From assembly GCA_029260315.1 (NCBI GenBank), contig JAJDDM010000168.1, forward strand, positions 1-46,430: DNA of 46,430 nucleotides, read 5' to 3'. Of this stretch, positions 1-9,759 are shown in pieces. The translations under genes were made by a program, and so were the position numbers. Source of the DNA: Phycisphaerales bacterium (GTDB lineage Bacteria; Planctomycetota; Phycisphaerae; Phycisphaerales; UBA1924). The notes beneath the pieces were generated by a model. The model was not told where the DNA came from. It saw only the letters and a list, made by a program, of their open reading frames with translations, and made no database searches. Position 1 is the stretch's first letter. Each line of letters opens with the position of its first letter.

Positions 1-2
1 TG

Positions 3-2042
3 GACAAGAACTCGACCGTGAGCGGCATCGTGGTGTCGCTCGTGGATGGCGACCCGGTCACCGAGTTCATGGTGTCGATGATGCCGGCGGGGGGCATCTT
101 CGACATGTCCGATCCGCTGGGGATCGAGGATCGGATCAAGACCGCCCAACGACCGCGCCGGGTCGAGCACGCCGACGGACGCTTCTCGCTGACCGACGTG
201 CCGCCCGGCCGGTTCGCGCTGGAGGTCCGCGCCGAGGACTACGCCTGGACCACGATCGAGGGCATCGAGGTCAAGCGCGGCAAGGACACGACCGGCGTGA
301 TCGTCATGCTCGAGGAGACGGCGCGCGTGACCGGGCAGCTGGTGGACAAGCTGACCGGTGAGCCGATCGAGGGCGCCAAGGTCGTGCTCGGCGGCGGCAG
401 CATGATCGACACCATCGCCGAGTCGGTGCTCGGGCAGGGCAACTCCGTCGTCACCGACGACGAGGGCAAGTTCGAGCTGACCGGCCTGGGCGAGGGCAAG
501 ACCGGCCTCACGATCACGCACACGTCGTATCGCAAGCTGGCCGTGCCGCCCGAGTACAGCGTCCCCGGCGAGGTGATCGACCTGGGCCGCCTGGAGATGG
601 GGCGCGGCGCGGCGATCCACGGGCACGTCTACGACGAGCAGTCGCGCTCCGTGCCGGGCGTGCTGGTGATGGCGTCGGACACGATGGGCACGACGATCAA
701 GCGCGCCACCACCGACAGCCTCGGCGCCTACCGCATCGAGGGCCTGCCGCCCGGCATGTTCAACGTCATGCGCCTCGACTTCGAGTTCCGGCTGGACTCG
801 AGCAACCCCATGGACGTCGTCAAGGACATGGTCTTCAGGGTGATCCAGGTCGAGGAGGACGCCGAGCACGAGCTCGACCTCGCGGTGGACAGCAAGGAGG
901 GCACGACGCTGCAGGGCTTCGTGCGCGCCACCGAAGGGCCGGCCCCGGGATCGCTGATCAGCCTCGTGCGCGACGGCGAGATGTTCGTCCCGACCAACTT
1001 CACCTCCACCGACGAGCGCGGCTTCTACGAGCTCGACGGCATCGAGCCCGGGAACTACACGCTGTTCGTGATCCCGATGGACAACGCCATGGCCTCGGGC
1101 AACTCGTCGGGCACGCCGAGCTCGTCGGTGAGCTTCGAGGTCACCGTCGGCGTCGGTCCGGTGGAGCGCAAGGACGTGGACCTGCCCGGCGCCCGGGTCG
1201 ACGGCGTGGTGGCCAGCCGGCTCCGGCGGCTGCCCCTCTCCGGCGTGCGCGTCGTGCTCGAGCGGGTCGACCAGGGTCGCACCGACAGCGCCTACCTCGA
1301 CGCCATCGGCGGACGGGTGGGCGAGACCTACACGGACGCGGCGGGGAAGTTCGCCTTCAACTACCTGCCGGACGGGGTCTACGACGTCGTCGCCGGCGGG
1401 CAGAACCTGATGCGCATGGGCAACGCGGACGTGGCGCTGACGCGGGTGGGCGGCATCGAGGTCGACCAGACCGGGCTGAGCTTCCCGGTCCGGGTCGAGA
1501 TGGAGGACGCCGGCTCGCTGGAGGGCTCGGTCGCGTCGCAGTCCGGGACACCGCTGGACAACGTGGCCGTCTGGGCCCGCGACGACAAGGGCCGATGGGC
1601 CTCGGTCCTGTCCGAGATCGCCACCGACGGGGCCGGGCAGTTCCACATCCCGTCCCTCGGGGCCGGCCGCTGGTCCCTGGCCTTCGCCCGCAACGGCTAC
1701 GGCCTGACCCTGGTCGAGGGCCTCACCGTGCGCGTCGGCGAGGTCACCGAGCACGACGTGGTCATGCCGCCGGGGATCGCCGTGCTCGTGGACCCGGGCT
1801 CCTTCGACCTCAAGGGCGCGGATGTGCGCGTCTCGGGGTCGTCCGGGCCGCTGCCCACCGAACTCGTCTCGCTGACCAACATCTCGGCGATGTACGCCGG
1901 CTCGGGCGCGCGCCAGGTCGGCAGCCTCCCGGCCGGGTCCTACACCGTGCTCGTGGAACAGGACGGCCAGACGGTCTTCAGCCAGTCCTTCACGCTGCAG
2001 GTGGGTGATCCGCCCATCACCCTGGGGCCGATCGAGCCCTGA
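3..2042 (+). CDS. Carboxypeptidase-regulatory-like repeat protein, 5' partial
   Basis: The open frame runs off the left edge of the window, so the true N-terminus is missing. A GTG at 18 is in frame but sits inside a repeat, so it is unlikely to be the start. The visible 680 residues are a chain of at least six beta-sandwich repeats of the carboxypeptidase regulatory-like (CarboxypepD_reg / SdrD-B-like) type. Each has a short 'G-x-V-x-D' strand, a 'P-x-x-G-v-x-V' strand, and a 'T-D-x-x-G-x-F/Y-x-l-x-x-l-p-x-G-x-Y' strand (for example around 470-490, 700-750, 1010-1060, 1330-1390 and 1620-1680). No catalytic domain is visible. Such proteins are usually secreted or surface-exposed and structural or adhesive. 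The signal peptide, if any, would lie upstream of the window. The family call is firm; the function is unknown. Confidence 0.8.
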   Translation, partial: DKNSTVSGIVVSLVDGDPVTEFMVSMMPAGGIFDMSDPLGIEDRIKTAQRPRRVEHADGRFSLTDVPPGRFALEVRAEDYAWTTIEGIEVKRGKDTTGVIVMLEETARVTGQLVDKLTGEPIEGAKVVLGGGSMIDTIAESVLGQGNSVVTDDEGKFELTGLGEGKTGLTITHTSYRKLAVPPEYSVPGEVIDLGRLEMGRGAAIHGHVYDEQSRSVPGVLVMASDTMGTTIKRATTDSLGAYRIEGLPPGMFNVMRLDFEFRLDSSNPMDVVKDMVFRVIQVEEDAEHELDLAVDSKEGTTLQGFVRATEGPAPGSLISLVRDGEMFVPTNFTSTDERGFYELDGIEPGNYTLFVIPMDNAMASGNSSGTPSSSVSFEVTVGVGPVERKDVDLPGARVDGVVASRLRRLPLSGVRVVLERVDQGRTDSAYLDAIGGRVGETYTDAAGKFAFNYLPDGVYDVVAGGQNLMRMGNADVALTRVGGIEVDQTGLSFPVRVEMEDAGSLEGSVASQSGTPLDNVAVWARDDKGRWASVLSEIATDGAGQFHIPSLGAGRWSLAFARNGYGLTLVEGLTVRVGEVTEHDVVMPPGIAVLVDPGSFDLKGADVRVSGSSGPLPTELVSLTNISAMYAGSGARQVGSLPAGSYTVLVEQDGQTVFSQSFTLQVGDPPITLGPIEP

Positions 2043-2172
2043 GACCGCGGACCCTCCGACCCGCGGCCCCGGCCCCGCCATCCGTGATAGACTGGAATCG
2101 TCTTTGACGCGGGGCATCCTGGGTGCCGCCGCGCCCACCGAAGCGCCGCTTCACCGCGCATCCCTGGCTGCC

Positions 2173-2703
2173 ATGTCGACCCTCCCGATCCGCCGCGTGT
2201 TCCTGTCCCTGCGCGCCCGCTACCACCTGTGGAGCGGACGGCGCGCGTACAGCGCGGGGCGCATGAAGTCGGCGGGACGGCACTTCCAGGAGGCGATCGC
2301 CTTCGGGCACGAGTCGTTCGACGCCTACCTGCTGCTCGGCAAGATCCACTACCGCCAGACCAACTACCCGCGCGCGGCGATCTTCTTCGAGCGCGCCCAG
2401 TCCGCCGACCCGGCCCGCTACCTGCTCGAGGGGTTTCCGGACGACTTCATCGCGTCGCTCCGCGACCGGCACCAGGCCAACGGACGCCCCGAGTACCGCA
2501 TCGTGATCGAGGCGGTGGGCCACGGCCGCAAGGGACGCCGCAAGCGCTCCCCCAGCACGGCCAACACCGCCGGCTCCTCGGCCCTGGGTGACTTCGAGGA
2601 CCAGGACGAGTACCTGCGCCACCGCGGCGCCCCGCCCATCCGCCCCGGCGACGGTGGCGACATCGACTGGGACGCCGAGGCGCGCAAGATCTTCGAGGAC
2701 TGA
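2173..2703 (+). CDS. Small TPR-containing protein
   Basis: This encodes 176 residues. I chose the ATG at 2173 because the reading frame upstream of it lies largely in the spacer after the preceding gene and reads as low-quality Pro/Arg-rich sequence. Residues about 20-85 form helical pairs of the tetratricopeptide type: 'Y-s-a-G-r-m-k-s-A-x-x-h-F-q-e-A' followed by 'a-y-l-L-L-G-k-i-h-Y-r-q-x-n-Y-p-r-A-a-i-f-F-e-r-A'. The C-terminal half is basic and then acidic, with no recognisable domain. TPRs mediate protein-protein contacts; no partner can be named. It lies 76 bases upstream of gcvT on the same strand but has no evident link to glycine metabolism. Confidence 0.65.
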   Translation: MSTLPIRRVFLSLRARYHLWSGRRAYSAGRMKSAGRHFQEAIAFGHESFDAYLLLGKIHYRQTNYPRAAIFFERAQSADPARYLLEGFPDDFIASLRDRHQANGRPEYRIVIEAVGHGRKGRRKRSPSTANTAGSSALGDFEDQDEYLRHRGAPPIRPGDGGDIDWDAEARKIFED

Positions 2704-2779
2704 GCTGCGGGGGCTGGCGCACGGGGCCCTTCATCGCCGAGAATGCCCCGCCTTTGCCCACTTGCGGGGATTCCCTCCC

Positions 2780-3913
<1,134 letters not shown>

Positions 3914-3935
3914 GCGCAGATCGCGCGCCGACCCC

Positions 3936-3970
3936 CAACCCGAACCCGAACCCGAACCCGAACCCGAACC
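3936..3970 (+). repeat. CCCGAA hexamer tandem repeat between gcvT and gcvH
   Basis: Five perfect consecutive copies of the hexamer CCCGAA (3939-3968) with partial units on both sides lie in the 109-base gcvT-gcvH spacer. The repeat starts 23 bases after the gcvT stop codon. It is noncoding in the chosen gene models. Such arrays can change length by slippage and so could alter spacing or mRNA structure between the two cistrons. Confidence 0.85.
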
Positions 3971-4022
3971 GCCCGCCCAGGCCCCACGGGCCGCACACCC
4001 CACCACCACGAGGACCATCAGG

Positions 4023-4400
4023 ATGAGCAGCCCCGCCGACCTCAAGTTCACCTCGTCCCACGAGTGGGCCCGCATCGAGGGCGACGTCGCCACCATCGGC
4101 ATCACGGCCCACGCCGCCGAGAGCCTGAGCGACCTGGTCTTCCTCGAGCTGCCCGAGGTCGGGGACAGCGTCACCGCCGGCGAGACCTTCGGCGAGATCG
4201 AATCGGTCAAGGCCGTCTCCGACCTCAAGAGCCCGATCAGCGGTGAGATCGCCGAAGTGAACGCCTCGCTGCCCGACAACCTGAGCAACGTGAACAACGA
4301 TCCGTACGGCGAGGGCTGGATGCTCAAGATCAAGCTGACCGGGACGGGCGACCTGCTCGACGCGGCGGCCTACGACAAGCTCGTCGCCGACGCGAGCTGA
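4023..4400 (+). CDS. gcvH: Glycine cleavage H-protein (lipoyl carrier)
   Basis: GcvH carries a lipoyl arm that shuttles the aminomethyl intermediate between the P-protein, the T-protein and lipoamide dehydrogenase. The ATG at 4023 gives 125 residues, the usual size. The N-terminus has the family pattern 'F-T-x-S-H-E-W'. The lipoylation site is Lys63 in 'E-S-V-K-A-V', within the 'G-E-I-E-S-V-K-A-V-S-D-L-x-S-P-I-S-G' hairpin. The C-terminus has 'N-x-D-P-Y-G-E-G-W-M-L-K-I', also typical. It is the second gene of the gcv operon, 109 bases after gcvT and 58 bases before gcvPA. Upstream in-frame sequence includes the proline/glutamate reading of the hexamer repeat and is not expected to be translated. 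Confidence 0.97.
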   Translation: MSSPADLKFTSSHEWARIEGDVATIGITAHAAESLSDLVFLELPEVGDSVTAGETFGEIESVKAVSDLKSPISGEIAEVNASLPDNLSNVNNDPYGEGWMLKIKLTGTGDLLDAAAYDKLVADAS

Positions 4401-4458
4401 TCACCACCACGGCACGGGAACGCCCCGCGCCGACGACCGCCTGACGGAGAACGCTCCG

Positions 4459-5879
4459 GTGCATTACGTCCAGAACACCGACGCCGATCGGAAGGCCATG
4501 CTGGCCACCATCGGGGTCGACAGCATCGACGACCTCATGGCGCAGATCCCCGAGGGCTGCCGCTTCGAGGGCGAGCTCGACGTGGGGCCCGCCCTCACCG
4601 AGGACGAGCTGGTCCGCCACATGAAGGCGCTCGCGTCGCGCAACGTGTCGCCCGAGGACCGGCCCAGCTTCCTGGGCGCCGGGGCCTACCGGCACTTCTG
4701 CCCGGCGATGATCGACCACCTCATGTACCGGACCGAGTTCTGGACCGCGTACACGCCGTACCAGCCCGAGGCCAGCCAGGGCACGCTGCGCACGATCCTC
4801 GAGTGGCAGACGATGATGACGCGTCTGACCGGCACCGGTGTCTGCAACGCGTCGATGTACGACGGCGCCACGGCCGTGGTCGAGGCGGTCATGATGGCCC
4901 TGCGCATCCAGCGCAACACGGACACGGTGGTGGTCTCCAAGGGCCTGCACCCCGACGCGCGCGGTTGTCTGGCCACCTACCTGCGCAGCATCGACGTGAC
5001 GCTGATCGAGGTCGACCTGGTGGACGGCCGCACCCCGGCCGACGCGATCCCTGCGGCCATGGGCGACAGCGCCGTCGCCGCCGTCGCGATCCAGAGCCCG
5101 AACGTCTACGGCGTGGTCGAGGACATCAAGTCCCTGGCCGACGCCGCCCACGACAAGGACGCCCTGTGCGTGGTCGCCGCCGACCCTGTCTCGATGAGCC
5201 TGCTCGAGGCTCCGGGCAAGCTCGGCGCCGACATGGTCTGCGGCGAGGCCACCGGCATGGGCAACCCGCCCTGGTTCGGCGGCCCGGGGGTCGGCTACCT
5301 CTGCGGCCGCATGGACCACGTGCGCCAGATGCCCGCGCGCATCGCCGGCGAGACCACCGACCACGACGGCAACCGCGCCGTGGTGCTCACCTTCCAGACC
5401 CGCGAGCAGCACATCCGCCGCACCAAGGCCACGAGCAACATCTGCACCAGCCAGCAGCTCATGGCCCTGCGCGCGACCATCTGGATGACGTTGCTGGGCA
5501 AGGAAGGTTTCGTCGAACTCGGCAAGGTCAACCTCTCCCGCGCCCACCACGCCGCGCAGCGCATCGCCGCGCTGGACGGCTACGAGCTGGCCTTCCCCGG
5601 CAGTCACTTCTTCAACGAGTTCACCATCCGCACGCCGATCCCGGCCTTGGAGGTGAACCGCCGGTTGCTCGAGGAGCACGGCATCATCGGTGGCTTCAAC
5701 GGCGCGCGCATCGCCCAGTGCGCCGGCGCGTCGGTCGCGAAGACCGCCGGAGCCGGCAACTCGGCCGGCACCGTGAACGGCACCCCGCTCGCTGACGACC
5801 ACCTGCTCATCGTGGCCGTCACCGACGTCAACACCCCGGCCGAGATCGACAAGCTCGTCGCCGCCCTGGAGACGATCCG

Positions 5880-5883
<4 letters not shown>
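4459..5883 (+). CDS. gcvPA: Glycine dehydrogenase (decarboxylating) subunit 1
   Basis: This is the first half of the split P-protein, a pyridoxal-phosphate enzyme that decarboxylates glycine and loads the aminomethyl group on GcvH. It has 474 residues, slightly longer than typical. The GTG start at 4459 gives 'M-H-Y-V-Q-N-T', followed by the family's 'D-R-x-x-M-L-x-x-I-G'. A GGAG lies about 10 bases upstream. Recognisable blocks are 'F-L-G-A-G-A-Y-x-H-F-x-P', 'Y-T-P-Y-Q-P-E-x-S-Q-G', 'Q-T-M-M-x-x-L-T-G-x-x-x-x-N-A-S-M-Y-D-G-A-T-A', 'F-G-G-P-G-V-G-Y' and 'Q-x-R-E-Q-H-I-R-R-x-K-A-T-S-N-I-C-T'. Its stop overlaps the gcvPB start (ATGA), consistent with translational coupling of two subunits of one enzyme. 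Confidence 0.96.
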
Positions 5884-7571
<1,688 letters not shown>

Positions 7572-7637
7572 GCGGCGATGTGGTCTCTCGGGGCGTTCGG
7601 CTCTGCGCTGGCTGCGGGAATGTCCCCTAGAAACAGC

Positions 7638-8102
7638 TCAACACGGCCCTCCCGACACGGTCTGTAACCGAGCATCCGCCGGGACACCCGCCATCAGTTC
7701 AGTCAGCTTCGAAACACTGATGCTGCACTGCCCGTTCTTCTGAAGGCGACCCGCGTGCCTCCACGCAAGGTGACCTGGGCCGTTGAATATCTCCTCAGCC
7801 CCTCCTGTCGAGTCGAGCCTCAGAACGATCAGATGCTCAGGCTCGCTGCGAAGACTAACCGACCTGACCTGCGTGGCCTTAATCTGTACAAGTCGGCCGT
7901 CTTGTGCCCGCGCATCGTGCGTCTTGGCCGACGCAGGTAGGAGATTGAGGTCATACCGATCGGCAGCGAGGACTTCGCCAATGCTGCCGACGAGATGTCC
8001 ATCGAGTGTGAACTTCCGGCCGGAAAACTGCGCTTCAAGTTGCCCTACAATTGCGTAGAGCTTGCAGACGAGCTGCGGGATCTGATCGACGGGGTCTTTC
8101 AT
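7638..8102 (-). CDS. DUF6998-like small protein, possible nuclease fold
   Basis: This encodes 154 residues. The ATG at 8102 begins 'M-K-D-P-V-D-Q'; the frame extends further upstream but that part reads as noise. The sequence matches what I know of the DUF6998 family: 'F-T-L-D-G-H-L-V-G-S-I-G-E-V-L-A-A', then 'H-D-A-R-A-Q-D-G-R-L-V-Q-I-K-A-T', then 'N-G-Q-C-S-I-S-V-S-K-L'. The E...D...Q-x-K arrangement resembles a PD-(D/E)XK-type core in which the catalytic Glu of the E-x-K pair is Gln. No function is established. Base composition is lower in GC than the gcv operon next door. It is transcribed away from the 8255 gene, with about 150 bases between them. Confidence 0.7.
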   Translation of the reverse strand: MKDPVDQIPQLVCKLYAIVGQLEAQFSGRKFTLDGHLVGSIGEVLAADRYDLNLLPASAKTHDARAQDGRLVQIKATQVRSVSLRSEPEHLIVLRLDSTGGAEEIFNGPGHLAWRHAGRLQKNGQCSISVSKLTELMAGVPADARLQTVSGGPC

Positions 8103-8254
8103 GCTCGGTCCACTCCCATAGCTGCACCTGCAGGTTGAAGTTACGTCCCAGCTTCTCACGGCAGGCAGTATCCTCAGCGCACCTGGTGACGGCACTCGAG
8201 TGATCATCACTCCTGTCGTTGAGTCACCGCAAGACGCGAGCCGGAGGCCATACC

Positions 8255-8938
8255 GTGCCCATCGACACCCCGCTCGTTGCACATCTCCACGCGACCCTTC
8301 GCACCGTCTTCGAGGCTTCAGCCTCTTATCGATCGGAGGATGAGTTTCAGGCTGTGTTCGCCACGGCCGTGGGATGTAGCGAGCGTGAGCTACGCGCGAG
8401 CTTCGCTCCCCCATCGATCCCAGCTCAGCGACCGCCACAAGCTGCCATCGAAGATCTTGTGAGCCGGAAGAAGCCAATCCGGATTCCACCCGAGGGGCGG
8501 GATCCGTGTGCACGGGCGGCAAAGCTAGATGTGCTGTGGCAGTCCGAACTCGGAGCAGTACCGATCGAGCTGAAGTATCGCACGCACTGGAACGCCGACA
8601 CCTACGGCTACATGTTCCTGAAGGACCTTCACCGTCTAGAGCGGATGACGGCTGCGGGTACACACACCACGCTAGCCGACCACCGCTTCGCGATCTTTGT
8701 CACGACCGAGGCCGTGTATTGGAAAGGCGAGAGACCCGAGCCGGAACCCTTCTGGCTCACGGAGGGCCGGCGCCTCGCCCCGCGCTACTGGGTTCAGTAC
8801 GACCAGAAGAGCCCAGACACCCTCTGGTACCGCTACCCGCCCTTCTACCTCGCGAACGATTACGAATTCAGGTGGCATGACCTCGGGAGGGCCGGTCGCT
8901 ACCTCCTGATCGACGTGCGACCGCAGACCCAGTCCTAG
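8255..8938 (+). CDS. Putative PD-(D/E)XK-fold nuclease-like protein
   Basis: This encodes 227 residues from a GTG at 8255, preceded by a GGAGG at about 8242-8246 at good spacing. A TTG further upstream is less likely. I do not recognise a named family with certainty. The segment 'K-L-D-V-L-W-Q' followed by 'V-P-I-E-L-K-Y-R-T' gives the D...E-x-K pattern of the PD-(D/E)XK nuclease superfamily, and similar proteins are often annotated as hypothetical proteins next to restriction genes. The C-terminal half has several aromatic and Pro residues and no further motif. It is divergent from the DUF6998-like gene and convergent with the five-gene restriction operon. Lower GC than the flanks suggests recent acquisition. 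Confidence 0.6.
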   Translation: MPIDTPLVAHLHATLRTVFEASASYRSEDEFQAVFATAVGCSERELRASFAPPSIPAQRPPQAAIEDLVSRKKPIRIPPEGRDPCARAAKLDVLWQSELGAVPIELKYRTHWNADTYGYMFLKDLHRLERMTAAGTHTTLADHRFAIFVTTEAVYWKGERPEPEPFWLTEGRRLAPRYWVQYDQKSPDTLWYRYPPFYLANDYEFRWHDLGRAGRYLLIDVRPQTQS

Positions 8939-8989
8939 TTCCTCGGGATTCGTCAGCGGGCAGGCACCGCGAACACGGACTGCCCCCCG

Positions 8990-9742
8990 TCAACCCGAGC
9001 GCCCCGAGGCGGCCTTCGCGTACCAGATGATCTGATCCACCTCGAATGGCTCCATTCCCAGTGCGTCGCGCGCCGCGACCAGCCTGGCCTCGAACTCACT
9101 GTCGTCGGCGTCCTCGCGGAGGTCGAGGTAGGAGGCGAGGAACCTGCGAATGTGAACGTCCGGCTTCACCGTCAGCACGCCGACATTCATCCTCACATTG
9201 GCAAGCATCGCGCCTCCAAAGCCGAAAACGCTCGTCATGCGGAGATCCAGTCCTGGGACCCCGGGCGGCATGGCAAGGGCAGTCCGCGCAGCGTCTGGCG
9301 TCTCCACTCCGGCGCCCAGCAGTACGTTGCAGACCTCTTGAATGGTCCGGACACGACCCTCCGGCGCCAGATGGGCGCGCTCCTTTCCCGGTCGTGGATC
9401 CTTCCCGAACGTGAGCCTGTACACGTTGCCGCGATCGAAGGTGCAGAAGTCGCCGAGTGGCATCGCAGCAAAGGCCTGTGCGAACGGGCGCGTGGCCGTC
9501 TGCACCGCCACTTCGTAGTCCTTCTGCTTGCTGAAGACTGCGTCAGCGACTGCCAGAGCCAGACTCGGGAAGCGGCCTGACTGCCAACGCTTCAGCTCCC
9601 GACGAGCCGCGTCGCGCGCAGGGAGGGTCTCGTGGGCAAGCCGGTCCGTTGATCCAAGGATGAACGGGTCCCACGCGGGAAGGCGAATCTGCTTCCTTCC
9701 GAGGGCTTCCAGTTCGGTCCGAAGTTCAGCCAATCGAGTCAT
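8990..9742 (-). CDS. HhH-GPD DNA glycosylase-like protein
   Basis: This encodes 250 residues from an ATG at 9742. The C-terminal half resembles the endonuclease III (HhH-GPD) fold. A helical segment, 'T-I-Q-E-V-C-N-V-L-L-G', is followed by a 'G-F-G-G-A-M-L-A-N-V' helix-hairpin-helix-like turn and then 'V-K-P-D-V-H-I-R-R-F-L', where Asp195 sits at the position of the catalytic aspartate of EndoIII/MutY. No lysine is seen in the hairpin, so if active it would behave as a monofunctional glycosylase rather than an AP lyase. It is the last gene of the restriction operon, 17 bases after the helicase stop. A base-excising protein in an RM operon could act on modified DNA; that is inference. Confidence 0.5.
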   Translation of the reverse strand: MTRLAELRTELEALGRKQIRLPAWDPFILGSTDRLAHETLPARDAARRELKRWQSGRFPSLALAVADAVFSKQKDYEVAVQTATRPFAQAFAAMPLGDFCTFDRGNVYRLTFGKDPRPGKERAHLAPEGRVRTIQEVCNVLLGAGVETPDAARTALAMPPGVPGLDLRMTSVFGFGGAMLANVRMNVGVLTVKPDVHIRRFLASYLDLREDADDSEFEARLVAARDALGMEPFEVDQIIWYAKAASGRSG

Positions 9743-9759
9743 TCAAGTCACCGATTCGT

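Noticed and set aside
2704..2779. Glycine riboswitch upstream of gcvT
   Set aside because: The leader is only 76 bases and lacks recognisable paired aptamer elements.
4330..5802. 490-residue minus-strand open frame
   Set aside because: Antisense shadow of gcvPA; composition is typical of a high-GC reverse frame.
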